A DNA stretch of 64,000 nucleotides, taken from positions 3,906,001 through 3,970,000 of the forward strand of contig NZ_CP150145.1 in NCBI RefSeq assembly GCF_037963835.1, in the 5' to 3' direction. Below, in pieces: positions 1 to 9,589 of this stretch. Numbering within the stretch: position 1 is the stretch's first letter; the number at the start of each line of letters is the position of its first letter. The position numbers and the translations under genes were made by a program. The DNA comes from Paenibacillus sp. FSL H8-0332 (GTDB lineage Bacteria > Bacillota > Bacilli > Paenibacillales > Paenibacillaceae). The notes under the pieces are model-generated. The model did no database searches. It saw only the letters and a program-made list of their open reading frames with translations, and was not told the DNA's origin.

Positions 1-1261
1 CCTTCACCGCCCAGCGGTTATCCCAGTCGAACAAAATGGCTGTCTCAGCAGGAGTTGTTGTACCTACAACATCCTCCAGTCCCGCAAGAGTACGGCCCAC
101 CTCAGCTACATCCTTGAAGACACGGGTCTCCGTGTGTCCGCTATGGTCAATCACGGCACCGTGGAATTTCTCGCTGGAGCCGCGGCTTTTACGCCACTGG
201 AAATACTGTACGGAATCAGAACCATGCGCAACTGCCTGGAGGGAGGACAGCTTGTGCATTCCCGGACGCTTCAGCTTGCTGACAATCTGCCAGTTCGTGA
301 GGGAAGGCGTGCTTTCCATGAGCAGGAACGGCTTCTTTTTGAAGCTGCGGTACATATCATGGTGCATCGCTGTCCAAGCGGCCAAGCGGGCGTCATCATC
401 GTCCTCGGTATATCCCCAGTCCGGGTAAGCATCCCACGATACCACATCAAGAATCTTAGCCATGTTACGGTAATCTACGCCGTCAATCATATGCATGTTG
501 GTGGTCACCGGCAGATCAGGATTGAACCCGCGCACAGCGTCAATCTCATGCTGGCAGAAGTTGATCGTCTGATCGCTTACGAACCGGCGCCAGTCCAGGT
601 TAAGCCCGTGAACCTGTGTCTCACCATGCGGAGCAGGGGACTCGATCTGTTCCCACGAAGTGTACGTATGGCTCCAGAAGGTAGCCCACCAAGCGTGGTT
701 CACCTCATCCAGATCGTTATTGTACTTCGCCTTGAGCCAGTCTCTGAAGGCATCCTGACAGTAATTACAATGACATTCGCCGCCGAATTCATTAGAGATA
801 TGCCAGCCGATCACTGCCGGATGATGCGCATAACGCTCAGCCAGCTTGGAGTTGATCAGCGCTGTTTTTTCACGGTAGACCGGTGAAGTGAAGCAGTGAT
901 TATGACGGACGCCGTGCAGGTTGCGCACCCGGTTCCGTTCCACCCGCAGCACTTCAGGATACTTCTCGGACATCCATGCCGGACGCGCACCGCTCGGAGT
1001 AGCCAGGAAGGCGTAAATTCCATTCTCGGCAAAACGGTCCAGGAGCTGATCCATCCACTCAAAGTTAAATACCCCTTCTTCGCGTTCCAGGGAGACCCAG
1101 GAGAAAATCCCGACAGACATGACATTACAGCCTGCCAGCTTCATCATACGGATATCTTCTTCCAGCACCCCCGGATATTTCAGCCATTGCTCGGGACTAT
1201 AGTCGGCGCCGTGAAGCATTACAGGAGCCTTGCTGCTGATTGCAGGAACTTTGCTGCTCAT
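1..1261 (-). CDS. GH42 beta-galactosidase, 3' end cut by window edge
   Basis: Likely hydrolyses beta-galactosides in the cytoplasm. The frame stays open from ATG 1261 to base 1, so about 420 N-terminal residues are present; GH42 enzymes are usually about 650-700. Visible are the (beta/alpha)8-barrel start HGADYSPEQW, SWVSLEREEG, the acid/base Glu in WHISNEFGG, followed by a Cys cluster (ECHCNYC) typical of metal-binding GH42 enzymes, and the nucleophile Glu in LLMESTPS. GAGAGGATG lies about 10 nt before the ATG. It is transcribed away from the AraC regulator at 1452, suggesting local sugar-responsive control (inference). No signal peptide is seen. Confidence 0.9.
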   Translation of the reverse strand, partial: MSSKVPAISSKAPVMLHGADYSPEQWLKYPGVLEEDIRMMKLAGCNVMSVGIFSWVSLEREEGVFNFEWMDQLLDRFAENGIYAFLATPSGARPAWMSEKYPEVLRVERNRVRNLHGVRHNHCFTSPVYREKTALINSKLAERYAHHPAVIGWHISNEFGGECHCNYCQDAFRDWLKAKYNNDLDEVNHAWWATFWSHTYTSWEQIESPAPHGETQVHGLNLDWRRFVSDQTINFCQHEIDAVRGFNPDLPVTTNMHMIDGVDYRNMAKILDVVSWDAYPDWGYTEDDDDARLAAWTAMHHDMYRSFKKKPFLLMESTPSLTNWQIVSKLKRPGMHKLSSLQAVAHGSDSVQYFQWRKSRGSSEKFHGAVIDHSGHTETRVFKDVAEVGRTLAGLEDVVGTTTPAETAILFDWDNRWAVK

Positions 1262-1348
1262 ATTATTTCATCCTCTCGTTTAGGTGTGATGGTAGATGTC
1301 AGGATGGGACTTTTCACTGATACAATTTCTTCTGTAGCTCTGTCCCTC

Positions 1349-1378
1349 TTGCTTGTAACGATTGATACTATTTATAAT
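1349..1378 (+). promoter_or_regulatory. possible sigma-A promoter of the AraC gene
   Basis: TTGCTT (1349-1354), 18-nt spacer, TATAAT (1373-1378), about 75 nt before the AraC start. The -10 is perfect and the -35 is weak. It lies in the 190-bp divergent space shared with the GH42 gene. Confidence 0.35.
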
Positions 1379-1451
1379 AAAGGATAATCTGTGATCAATG
1401 GTAGGATAATAATAGCGTTTGCATAGCACAAAATGAATATGAGGTGTTCGC

Positions 1452-2318
1452 ATGCTCCCCTTCTCTCTGATTGAAATGCCGCGTGACCTGAATGCTTTCC
1501 CTCTCTATCCGTACTCTGTCGGCCGTCATATCCAGTATCACCATGTGCGTCCTGCCGGATTCCCGGTGCATCAGATTTTTCTGATCCGCAGCGGCAGCGG
1601 GCGGTTCCGTGACCTGGAGAACGGCACCGAAACGGTGCTGCAGCCGGGAATGGCCTATGCATTTCCGCCTGACCGCGGGCATGAATATTATCCGTTATCC
1701 CACGAGCCGTGGCATGTCGGCTTCATCGGGTTCCACGGCAGCCAGTCCGCCTCTGTTCTGGAGGGTCTCGGCCTGCTGCCTTCGGCCCCGTTCCGCCTCG
1801 AACGGTTTGAGGAGTGCTGGGAGATGCTCGGCGGGATCTGGCACACGGTGAATGGGAACAGCTCGGCGCGTCAGGAGGAACAGTCGATGCAGGACTTGTC
1901 GGTGACGCTGTACCGGCTGCTGCTGATGCTGCGCAGAAGTGAAGTTTCCACAGGTGCAGCGACCCGGCTGGAGAACGAAAACGTCCGCAACGAGGCGCTG
2001 AACAAAGCAGTCAGCCTGATCAACGAGCATTTCACCGAGCCGCTGCTGATCACCAATCTGGCGGCGGCTGTCGGTTATTCCGTCCAGCATTTCCAGCGTC
2101 TGTTCCTGCAGGAATACGGCGTCACTCCGCATAAGTATCTCCAGAACCTGCGGCTGCAGCGCGCCATGCAGATGCTGACCGAGGACCCGGAGCGGCCTGT
2201 GCAGGACATTGCCCTCAACCTCGGCATGGAGACCAATTACTTCATCCGCGTCTTCCGCAAGGCCCATGGAGTAACTCCCGGGGTGATGCGCAGCCGGCTG
2301 CACAGGAGCACAGAATGA
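1452..2318 (+). CDS. AraC-family transcriptional regulator
   Basis: 288 residues. The N-terminal half (about 1-150) is a cupin-like AraC sensor domain (HQIFLIRSGSGRF, then YAFPPDRGHEYYP). The C-terminal 100 residues carry two helix-turn-helix motifs of the AraC/XylS fold (LITNLAAAVGYSVQHFQRLFLQEYGVTPHKY; VQDIALNLGMETNYFIRVFRKAHGVTP). It is divergent from the GH42 beta-galactosidase gene and is its most likely target regulator (inference from arrangement). The Shine-Dalgarno is a weak GAGGTG before ATG 1452. The effector is probably a sugar but is not identifiable. Confidence 0.88.
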   Translation: MLPFSLIEMPRDLNAFPLYPYSVGRHIQYHHVRPAGFPVHQIFLIRSGSGRFRDLENGTETVLQPGMAYAFPPDRGHEYYPLSHEPWHVGFIGFHGSQSASVLEGLGLLPSAPFRLERFEECWEMLGGIWHTVNGNSSARQEEQSMQDLSVTLYRLLLMLRRSEVSTGAATRLENENVRNEALNKAVSLINEHFTEPLLITNLAAAVGYSVQHFQRLFLQEYGVTPHKYLQNLRLQRAMQMLTEDPERPVQDIALNLGMETNYFIRVFRKAHGVTPGVMRSRLHRSTE

Positions 2319-2687
2319 CAGTCCGGAAGCGATCATAGCTCTGCAAGCCGTTTATATCCCCCCTGTGCCGCTATCCTTTCCCGCTGCCTAACCAAACTAG
2401 CAGGAGGCTTCGCACGCATTTCGCGACGGCTCCCCTGTCCGTTCAATATTGTTGTTCTAATTGCAACTTTGACCCCTGAATATCAGGGTGTTCAAGAGGA
2501 TTGTTGCCCGAAATGCAGGAATTGTACTGCTCAGCCGCCTTAAGGCCGGGATATTCTGCTTTTGGTGCAACATTTTCTATTTGGTTCGAATGAGTGAGGA
2601 GAATGTTGCAATATAGGCAGGATTCCCACAAAGTCACCGCTAATTCTTATGCAAAACTCTAAGCACTGCTTGTATAACGCAAAAAAA
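2319..2687. other. gene-free convergent interval with dispersed repeats
   Basis: No credible gene. It carries two copies of the TTGTTGCA...TGCAGGATT repeat described under repeats (2501-2523 and 2603-2625). A small hairpin (CCCTGAATATCAGGG) is near 2474-2488. Short ORFs here lack ribosome-binding sites and conserved features. Confidence 0.5.
2501..2625 (+). repeat. two copies of the TTGTTGCA-TGCAGGATT dispersed repeat
   Basis: TTGTTGCCCGAAATGCAGGA starts at 2501 and ATGTTGCAATATAGGCAGGA at 2603. Both match the unit repeated at 9943, 9985, 10037 and 11483. Function unknown. Confidence 0.5.
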
Positions 2688-2729
2688 ACATCTGCGGCAG
2701 ACTTCCCAAGAAGTCCTGACCGCAGATGT
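2688..2729 (-). terminator. terminator of the ABC exporter operon
   Basis: ACATCTGCGG (2688-2697) pairs perfectly with CCGCAGATGT (2720-2729). On the minus strand it is followed by eight T residues. It lies 20 bp past the stop of the second exporter gene. Confidence 0.85.
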
Positions 2730-2748
2730 TATTCTGCATTCCCCCTGC

Positions 2749-4488
2749 TTATACCGCCGTAAACTGGCTGTTGTACAAGCGGGCGTAGTAGCCTCCGCTC
2801 TCCAGCAGCCCGTCATGCGTTCCGCTCTCCACAATATCTCCATCCTTCATGAACAGGATGAGGTCCGCCTCGCGGATCGTGGACAGCCGGTGGGCAATGA
2901 CGAAGCTGGTCCGCCCGGTGATCATCGCCAGGAAAGCCTTCTGTATCCGCGCCTCCGTCAGTGTATCAATGCTGCTGGTCGCCTCATCCAGAATGAGCAT
3001 CGGCGGATCAACCAGCATGACGCGGGCAATGGTGAGAAGCTGCTTCTGACCTTGGGAGAGATTATCACCCGAGGTGCTGATCTTGGTGTCATAGCCTTCA
3101 GGCAGGCGCTTGATGAAGCTGTGCGCATTCGCGGCCTTGGCTGCTGCAATCACCTCCGCTTTGGAGGCCTCCGGCTTGCCGTAAGCAATATTGTCGCGGA
3201 TGGAAGCCCCGTACAGCCAGGTCTCCTGAAGCACCATGCCGAAATTGCGACGCAGACTGTCACGGGTGATGGAGGTAATATCTACTCCGTCAATCCGAAT
3301 CGTTCCGCTGTCTACCTCATAGAAGCGCATCAGAAGATTGACCAGCGTGGTCTTACCTGCCCCGGTCTGTCCGACGATCGCCACGCGTGTGCCCGGCTTC
3401 ACCTCCAGGCTGAAGTCCTTGATCAGCGGACGCTCCGGTGTATAGGCGAAGCTTACCTTGTCGAAGGTGATCGTTCCCCGGCTGTTCTCCATCACATAGG
3501 CATCCGGCTGATCCGGGGCCTCCTGCGGGAGATCCAGAATGGTGAAGATCCGCTGCGCCGAAGCTGTGGCGGACTGCAGCTGTGTAATAACGCCAGTAAT
3601 CTCATTGAACGGCTTCGCGAACAGACTGGAGTAGATCAGGAAGCTGGACAGATCCCCAACGGAGAAATGTCCTCCGATGACCAGCACACTCCCGATCATC
3701 GCAATCAGCGAGAAGGTGATATTATTGACCAGCCGCGTGGTCGGGTTCGAGAGCGAGCCATAGAACTGCGATTTCGTCCCTGTCTGGTAGAGCTCATTAT
3801 TCCGCTCCGCAAAACCTGCAAAGGAGCGGTCCTCGTAATGATAAGCCTGCACTACCTTTTGCCCGCCGACAATTTCCTCGACATAGCCGTTCAGCCCCCC
3901 GAGAATCTTGGCCTGCTCACGAAATAGCTGTTGGGAGCGCATGGTAATGAAGCGGGCGACGAAGAAGGTCGCCGGAGCAGACAGCAGCACTACCAGCGTC
4001 ATTACAGGGCTGATATAGAGCATAAGTCCGATGGCCCCGGCAATGGTGACAATCCCGGTCAGCAGCGTGGAGAAGCCCTGTAGCAGCCCGTCAGAGACGG
4101 CATCCATGTCGTTCACGAACCGGCTGATGCTGTCGCCCTGGGGATGGTTATCATGGAACTTCAGCGGCAGGGCGTCCAGCTTGTCAAACAGCTCGCGGCG
4201 CAGGTCATAGACCGTGCGGAACGCCAGCTTATTCGTATAATAAGTGAGCAGCCAGCCGAAGAAGCTGCCGACCAGATACACACTGCCCAGGATCAGCAGC
4301 AGGCGCAGAATTTCCGGGAACTCCACCCGATCCGGTCCGATCATATGGTCAATGGCACGGCCAATCAGGAGCGGCCCGATCAGGCTGGCAACCACGCTCA
4401 GGATGGCGCAGAAGATAGCGGCATACGTTATTTTCCGGTACTCACGGGTATATTGAAACAGACGTTTCCAGGTCATTGTACTGGTCAT
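2749..4488 (-). CDS. ABC exporter half-transporter, canonical ATPase half
   Basis: 579 residues: an N-terminal exporter membrane domain with six predicted helices (about 1-320) and a C-terminal nucleotide-binding domain (about 335-579). Walker A is GQTGAGKT, the signature reads LSQGQ, Walker B with the catalytic Glu is MLILDEATSSID, and the switch His is in IAHRLSTI. Its ATG overlaps the stop of the upstream exporter gene by 4 bp (ATGA), so the two are translationally coupled. With its partner it probably forms a heterodimeric multidrug-type exporter of the BmrCD/TM287-288 kind. The substrate is unknown. Confidence 0.9.
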   Translation of the reverse strand: MTSTMTWKRLFQYTREYRKITYAAIFCAILSVVASLIGPLLIGRAIDHMIGPDRVEFPEILRLLLILGSVYLVGSFFGWLLTYYTNKLAFRTVYDLRRELFDKLDALPLKFHDNHPQGDSISRFVNDMDAVSDGLLQGFSTLLTGIVTIAGAIGLMLYISPVMTLVVLLSAPATFFVARFITMRSQQLFREQAKILGGLNGYVEEIVGGQKVVQAYHYEDRSFAGFAERNNELYQTGTKSQFYGSLSNPTTRLVNNITFSLIAMIGSVLVIGGHFSVGDLSSFLIYSSLFAKPFNEITGVITQLQSATASAQRIFTILDLPQEAPDQPDAYVMENSRGTITFDKVSFAYTPERPLIKDFSLEVKPGTRVAIVGQTGAGKTTLVNLLMRFYEVDSGTIRIDGVDITSITRDSLRRNFGMVLQETWLYGASIRDNIAYGKPEASKAEVIAAAKAANAHSFIKRLPEGYDTKISTSGDNLSQGQKQLLTIARVMLVDPPMLILDEATSSIDTLTEARIQKAFLAMITGRTSFVIAHRLSTIREADLILFMKDGDIVESGTHDGLLESGGYYARLYNSQFTAV

Positions 4489-6236
4489 TGTAAAGCCTCC
4501 TCGCTTGAGAGCTGTGACATGCAGATTTCCTGATAGACTGCGCAGCTCTCCAGCAGTTCCTCATGCGTACCGATTCCGGCGATCCGGCCTTCATCGAAGA
4601 CGATAATCTGATCAGCCTGCCTTACTGTGCTCACCCGCTGGGATACAAGCAGTACGGTCATATCTGTACTGTTCTTGCTTAGTGCGCGGCGCAGTGCCGC
4701 ATCCGTGGCAAAGTCCAGCGCACTGGAGGAATCGTCCAGGATGAGGATCGGTGGGCGTCCAACTACGGCGCGGGCAATGGTCAGCCGCTGCTTTTGGCCA
4801 CCAGACAGGTTATGCCCGCCGCGTACCACCAGTGTATCCAGCCCTTCCGGCAGCCGGGTGATGAACTCCTCAGCCTGGGCAACCGCCGCAGCGGCCATGA
4901 TCTCGTCCCGGGTAGCAGACGCCTTCCCCCAGCGGATATTCTCGGCAATCGTCCCGGTGAACAGCACCGCCTTCTGCGGCACAATGCCGATTCTGCTGCG
5001 TAGCTGCTCCAGCCGGTAGTCCCTTACATCCACACCCTCGACTCTAACTTCCCCTTCCACAGCGTCATAAAAGCGCGGAATCAGATTCACGAAGGTGGTC
5101 TTGCCTGAACCGGTACTGCCAATTAATCCAACCGTCTGCCCCTTGAGGATATCTACAGAGATATTTTCCAGGGCCTGCTCACCGGTGGTGTTATAGCCGA
5201 AAGAGACATTGCGGAAGGAAATAACCGGAGCCGTATCATCCCGCTTCGCAGCAGGTGTATGGGCAGGCACTTCGGCAACTGATGCCGTCATAGCCAGCAC
5301 CTCATTGATACGGTTCGCAGACGACGAGGCTTTGGTGAACAGAATGACCAGATTGGAGACTACGATCAGGGCCAGCAGGATCTGGGTTACATAGTTAATG
5401 AATGCAATAATCTCACCCTGCGACAGACTCCCGGCTTCAATATGAATGCCGCCCACCCATAGAATGGCAATAATCGCCGCGTTCACTACCAGTGTCGTCA
5501 TCGGTCCCAGCCAGGCAGAGATCCGTCCGACACGGATGGCCGTCTGCGTCAGATCCTCAGAGGCTTCATTGAAGCGCTGCTTCTCGCGGCGCCTCTCGGC
5601 GAAGGCCCGGATCACCCGGATACCCGAGAGATTCTCGCTGAGCACAAGCGCCAGCCGGTCCAGCTTCGCTTGATATTTGCGGTACATCGGAGAGCTGCGT
5701 GTAATGATGAAGTACAGAATGACTCCAAATACCGGAGTGGCAGCAATCAGGATCAGCGACAGCCGGAAATCCAGGAACATCGCCATAATAATGGCACCGA
5801 TACAAATGAACGGCGCTCGGATTACGAGCCGGATCAGCATGGCTACTGCCACCTGCAGCTGGTTAACATCGTTGGTGATCCGGTTGATCAGCGAAGGTGT
5901 GCCGATAACATCCAGCTCCGCATACGACAACGAAGAGATATGCTTGAACATTTTATTGCGCAGCGAGGTCCCGAACCCCTGAGAAGCCCGCGCCGCATAA
6001 TATTGACATACCAGGGAGCAGCCGAAGCCCAGAATAGCCATCACCACCATCAGTGACCCCATCCGGTAGACGTAGCTGCTATCCTGCTTGGCAATTCCGT
6101 TGTTGATGATCAGGGCTACAATGGTCGGCAGCAGCAGCTCGAGAATCGCCTCCAGCAGCTTAAAAATCGGCCCGATCGTCACTTCTTTTTTGTACGGTTT
6201 TAAGAAAACTGCAATTTTGTGCACATTCATCCTCAC
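4485..6236 (-). CDS. ABC exporter half-transporter, degenerate-site half
   Basis: 583 residues: six-helix membrane domain, then an ATPase domain with Walker A GSTGSGKT and a good LSGGQ signature. The catalytic Glu is replaced by Asp (LILDDSSSALD) and the switch His by Gln (VSQRVSTV). These two substitutions are the hallmark of the degenerate subunit in heterodimeric exporters, which fits its 4-bp coupling to the canonical partner. The start may be ATG 6236 or the second Met 6 bp downstream. It is divergent from a LysR gene at 6386, a plausible regulator. Confidence 0.9.
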   Translation of the reverse strand: MRMNVHKIAVFLKPYKKEVTIGPIFKLLEAILELLLPTIVALIINNGIAKQDSSYVYRMGSLMVVMAILGFGCSLVCQYYAARASQGFGTSLRNKMFKHISSLSYAELDVIGTPSLINRITNDVNQLQVAVAMLIRLVIRAPFICIGAIIMAMFLDFRLSLILIAATPVFGVILYFIITRSSPMYRKYQAKLDRLALVLSENLSGIRVIRAFAERRREKQRFNEASEDLTQTAIRVGRISAWLGPMTTLVVNAAIIAILWVGGIHIEAGSLSQGEIIAFINYVTQILLALIVVSNLVILFTKASSSANRINEVLAMTASVAEVPAHTPAAKRDDTAPVISFRNVSFGYNTTGEQALENISVDILKGQTVGLIGSTGSGKTTFVNLIPRFYDAVEGEVRVEGVDVRDYRLEQLRSRIGIVPQKAVLFTGTIAENIRWGKASATRDEIMAAAAVAQAEEFITRLPEGLDTLVVRGGHNLSGGQKQRLTIARAVVGRPPILILDDSSSALDFATDAALRRALSKNSTDMTVLLVSQRVSTVRQADQIIVFDEGRIAGIGTHEELLESCAVYQEICMSQLSSEEALQ

Positions 6237-6385
6237 CTAACTTAGCGTAGTAAGTAATCCCTCTTGAAAAAAACAAAAGACCCGTTATGATTATGTCATA
6301 CCTGCTTACATATTCATAATATTGGTTTCGTATCTATCCCATATGTATAACGTATGTCATATCCCTTACAAATGGAGGCTGTACT

Positions 6386-7255
6386 ATGGATATCCGCCAA
6401 TTAAAATATTTCCTGGCCATTGCCGAGGAAGGACAAATTACATCCGCAGCCCGGAAGCTGCAAATGGCCCAACCGCCGCTCAGCCAGCAGCTCAAGCTGC
6501 TTGAAGAGGAGCTTGGAGTCAAGCTGGTGGAGCGTGGACCGCGCAGTATCCAGCTGACGGATGCCGGAATGATTCTGCGTAACCGGGCCCAGCAGATCCT
6601 GGAGTTAACGGACTCCACCGCCCGGGAGATCAGCGATTATGCCAAAGGGCTGAAGGGCAGCCTTACCATTGGAACGGTCTCCTCTTCAGGCGCTACATTG
6701 CTGCATGAGCCGCTCACAGCTTTCCATAAAAGCTATTCAGGCGTAACCTTTGAAATTCACGAAGGCAATACGTTCATGATTATCGACCTGCTGAACAAAG
6801 GCATTGTTGAAGTGGGCATTGTCCGCACCCCGTTCAACACCAGCAATCTGGAATGCCTGTATTTTCATTCGGAGCCGATGATTGCGGTAATGACCGCTGA
6901 TTATGACTGGGCCACGAGCCAGAGTGCTGCCCAGCTGGGCGAGCTGCAGGACAAACCGCTGATTATCTACCGCCGCTTCGAGCAGCTCATCCGCGAGACC
7001 TGCCTGGAGCACGGCTTTGGGCCACAGATCTTCTGTATGAACGATGATGCCAGGACAACGCTACTCTGGGCCAATGCGGGACTCGGGATCGGCATCGTGC
7101 CCAAGTCGGCGTTCGAGCTGGCCAATCACAGCAACCTGATCTACAAAGAAATCCTTTGCGAGAACCTGCGCACCCGTGTGGCAGCCGTATGGATGAAGGA
7201 TAAGTATTTGTCCTCTATGGCGACCAAGTTCATCGAGACCTTCAAGTCACTCTGA
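6386..7255 (+). CDS. LysR-family transcriptional regulator
   Basis: 289 residues. It has an N-terminal winged helix-turn-helix (MDIRQLKYFLAIAEEG, then SAARKLQMAQPPLSQQLKLLEEELGVKLVER) and a C-terminal LysR substrate-binding domain from about residue 90 (GSLTIGTVSSSG). TGGAGG sits 9 nt before ATG 6386. It is divergent from the ABC exporter operon across 149 bp containing an imperfect dyad (CATATGTATAACGTATG near 6341), so it probably controls the exporter (inference). Confidence 0.9.
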   Translation: MDIRQLKYFLAIAEEGQITSAARKLQMAQPPLSQQLKLLEEELGVKLVERGPRSIQLTDAGMILRNRAQQILELTDSTAREISDYAKGLKGSLTIGTVSSSGATLLHEPLTAFHKSYSGVTFEIHEGNTFMIIDLLNKGIVEVGIVRTPFNTSNLECLYFHSEPMIAVMTADYDWATSQSAAQLGELQDKPLIIYRRFEQLIRETCLEHGFGPQIFCMNDDARTTLLWANAGLGIGIVPKSAFELANHSNLIYKEILCENLRTRVAAVWMKDKYLSSMATKFIETFKSL

Positions 7256-7279
7256 ACACGCTCAGGCCCCACAAAACAT

Positions 7280-7323
7280 AAAAGACCCCGCGCCGGCCTA
7301 AGCAGCCAGTCGCAGGGTCTCTT
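7280..7323. terminator. terminator between LysR gene and htpG
   Basis: AGACCC-x-GCG (from 7283) pairs with CGC-x-GGGTCT (to 7320). It lies between convergent genes with A-rich and T-rich flanks, so it could serve both strands. Confidence 0.6.
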
Positions 7324-7361
7324 AATAAGTAAGGGTCAACAGGCCGGCGGCAGCGCCGGTG

Positions 7362-9245
7362 TTAAACCATGATTTTGCAAATATCGTTCGTGAACTGCAC
7401 CGGATCATTAACCTGCAAGCCTTCGATCAGGAGCGCCTGGTTGTACAAGAGGTTAGTGTACAGGCCCAGCTTCTCCTTGTCGCCTTCGGCCGCAGCCTTC
7501 AGCGATTTGAAGACATCATGGTGAATGTTGATTTCCAGCACCTTGTCCGCTTGCACATCCTGGCCGCCGTTAGGCATGGCCTTGAGGATTTTCTCCATCT
7601 CGATCGTCAGCTCACCTTCGGTGGACAGGCAGACCGGATGGGATTTCAGCCGCTTGGAGGCTTTGACCGCCTTCACCTTGCCGGACAGAATGCCCTGCAT
7701 GGCTTCGAACAATCCCTTGTTCTCATTCTCTTCCTCTTCGGATGGCTTATCCTCGGCACTCTCTTCAATGCCTAAATCGCCGCTGGAGACATTTCTGAAC
7801 TCCTTCTCCTTGTACGCCATGATCATCTTGATTGCGAATTCATCGATGTCATCGGTGAAGTAGAGAATCTCGTAGCCCTTGTCCAGCACCATTTCGGTCT
7901 GCGGCAGCTTCTCGATACGCTCTACCGATTCACCGGAAGCGTAGTAGATATACTTCTGGTCTTCCGGCATTCTCTCTACATATTCAGCCAGCGTCACCAG
8001 CTTCTTCTCCTTGGAGGAGTGGAACATGAGGAGATCCTGCAGCGTTTCTTTTTCCATACCATAGTCGTTATAGACCCCGAACTTCAGCTGTCTGCCAAAA
8101 GACTTATAGAACGTCTCATACTGCTCGCGCTCATCCTTCAGCAGGCTCAGGAGCTGGCTCTTGATCTTGCTCTTGATGTTCTTCGCAATCATCGTGAGCT
8201 GACGGTCATGCTGCAGCATCTCACGAGAGATATTGAGCGACAGGTCCTCGGAATCGACCATCCCCTTGACGAAGCTGAAGTAATCCGGCAGCAGGTCGGC
8301 GCATTTGTTCATAATCAGCACGCCGTTGGAGTAGAGCTCCAGGCCTTTTTCATATTCCTTGGTGTAGTAGTCGAACGGAGTATTCTCCGGAATGAACAGA
8401 ATCGCGTTGTAGACCACTGCGCCGTCGGCACTGATGTGAATGTGCTTCAGCGGCTTGTCGAACCCGTAGCGCTTCTCTGCATAGAAGTTGTTGTAGTCTT
8501 CATCGGTCAGCTCTTTTTTGTTCTTGCGCCAGATCGGCACCATGCTGTTGACCGTCTGCTCTTCGGTGACATCGATGAATTCATTCTCGGCGCCCTCTTT
8601 GGGCTGTCTGCCGGTAATGTCCATCTTGATCGGGAAGCGGATGAAGTCCGAATACTTCTTGATGACCGATTTCAGACGGAATTCTTCGAGGAATTCATCG
8701 TAGTTATCGTCTTCAGTGTTCTCTTTGATCTTCAGCGTAATTTCGGTACCGACCGTATCCTTCTCACAAGGCTCAATTGTGTAGCCGTCCGCACCCTGGG
8801 ATTCCCATTTGAACGCCTGCTCGCTGCCCAGCGCCTTACTGATTACGGTCACATCGTCAGCCACCATGAATGCGGAATAGAATCCGACCCCGAATTGACC
8901 GATGATGTTATGTCCGTCCTTGGCTTCATTATCCTTCTTAAAAGCAAACGAGCCGCTGTTCGCGATAATCCCCAGATTGTTCTCCAGCTCTTCCTGCGTC
9001 ATCCCGATGCCGGTATCGGCAATGGTTAACGTGCGGCTCTCCTTGTCGGCGGTTACTTTGATGTAGTAGTCCTCTTTATTGAACACCAGATTATCATCGG
9101 CCAGTGCCTTGTAATAGATTTTATCAATGGCATCACTTGCATTTGAGATCAGTTCCCGCAGAAAAATCTCGCGCTGCGTATAAATGGAGTTAATCATCAT
9201 TTCCAGCAGTCTTTTGGATTCAGCTTTAAACTCTTTTTTAGCCAT
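7362..9245 (-). CDS. htpG: Hsp90-family chaperone HtpG
   Basis: 627 residues, the normal length. The N-terminal GHKL ATPase domain shows [12 protein letters not shown] (Asn for Mg-ATP), DTGIGM, and [16 protein letters not shown]. The middle domain contains the SREMLQ segment, followed by the C-terminal dimerisation domain. It is monocistronic. The leader holds a perfect CIRCE operator and a good sigma-A promoter (separate entries), so HrcA repression is expected. AAGGAGATTCATTTATTC precedes the ATG. Confidence 0.97.
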   Translation of the reverse strand: MAKKEFKAESKRLLEMMINSIYTQREIFLRELISNASDAIDKIYYKALADDNLVFNKEDYYIKVTADKESRTLTIADTGIGMTQEELENNLGIIANSGSFAFKKDNEAKDGHNIIGQFGVGFYSAFMVADDVTVISKALGSEQAFKWESQGADGYTIEPCEKDTVGTEITLKIKENTEDDNYDEFLEEFRLKSVIKKYSDFIRFPIKMDITGRQPKEGAENEFIDVTEEQTVNSMVPIWRKNKKELTDEDYNNFYAEKRYGFDKPLKHIHISADGAVVYNAILFIPENTPFDYYTKEYEKGLELYSNGVLIMNKCADLLPDYFSFVKGMVDSEDLSLNISREMLQHDRQLTMIAKNIKSKIKSQLLSLLKDEREQYETFYKSFGRQLKFGVYNDYGMEKETLQDLLMFHSSKEKKLVTLAEYVERMPEDQKYIYYASGESVERIEKLPQTEMVLDKGYEILYFTDDIDEFAIKMIMAYKEKEFRNVSSGDLGIEESAEDKPSEEEENENKGLFEAMQGILSGKVKAVKASKRLKSHPVCLSTEGELTIEMEKILKAMPNGGQDVQADKVLEINIHHDVFKSLKAAAEGDKEKLGLYTNLLYNQALLIEGLQVNDPVQFTNDICKIMV

Positions 9246-9295
9246 GAATAAATGAATCTCCTTTCAATAGTAACCTTCGGATTGCGGAGCATCGT

Positions 9296-9322
9296 TTAGC
9301 ACTCCACTCACTTGAGTGCTAA
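9296..9322 (-). promoter_or_regulatory. CIRCE operator (HrcA) upstream of htpG
   Basis: TTAGCACTC (9296-9304), nine-base spacer (9305-9313), GAGTGCTAA (9314-9322): an exact match to the CIRCE consensus. It begins about 50 bp before the htpG start and just downstream of the predicted transcription start, where HrcA binding would block transcription. Confidence 0.95.
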
Positions 9323-9332
9323 CACTCCCTTT

Positions 9333-9362
9333 TATATAACATATTCTAGTTTTTGATGTCAA
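9333..9362 (-). promoter_or_regulatory. sigma-A promoter of htpG
   Basis: On the minus strand, TTGACA (9357-9362), 18-nt spacer, TATATA (9333-9338). The transcription start would fall immediately before the CIRCE element. Confidence 0.7.
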
Positions 9363-9436
9363 TATCTTGCTGCCTAAGAAGTCCACAAAAAAAGAGATGA
9401 ATTCTATTTTAGTCCATGTTAGCATTCGGATTGTAC

Positions 9437-9585
9437 TTCATTTGACCACTCCTCCAGCCGAGGCCTCAGTACCTTACGGCGAGCTTCCCGGCGGAGCCTA
9501 CGCAGTCGTAACCATCCCGCATACGGCTGAAGCTGTAGGGAAGGCATGGGCAGAGATTTGCCATGAATGGGCAGGATCAACATAG
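9437..9585 (+). pseudogene. remnant of a GyrI-like / AraC effector-binding domain
   Basis: The plus frame ending at TAG 9583 reads ...PYGELPGGAYAVVTIPHT, then AEAVGKAWAEICHEW. This resembles the end of GyrI-like small-molecule-binding domains (G-x-YAVF-x-H-x-G...AW-x-x-x-x-x-EW). About 50 residues are recognisable with no plausible start or N-terminal domain, so it appears to be a decayed gene end next to the repeat island. Family assignment is by pattern only. Confidence 0.4.
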
Positions 9586-9589
9586 GCGC

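Noticed and set aside
2815-3927. 370-residue plus-strand ORF
   Set aside because: Antisense to the ABC exporter gene; composition follows codon-complement bias and no motif or ribosome site is seen.
8019-9029. 336-residue plus-strand ORF
   Set aside because: Entirely antisense to htpG, with no recognisable domain.
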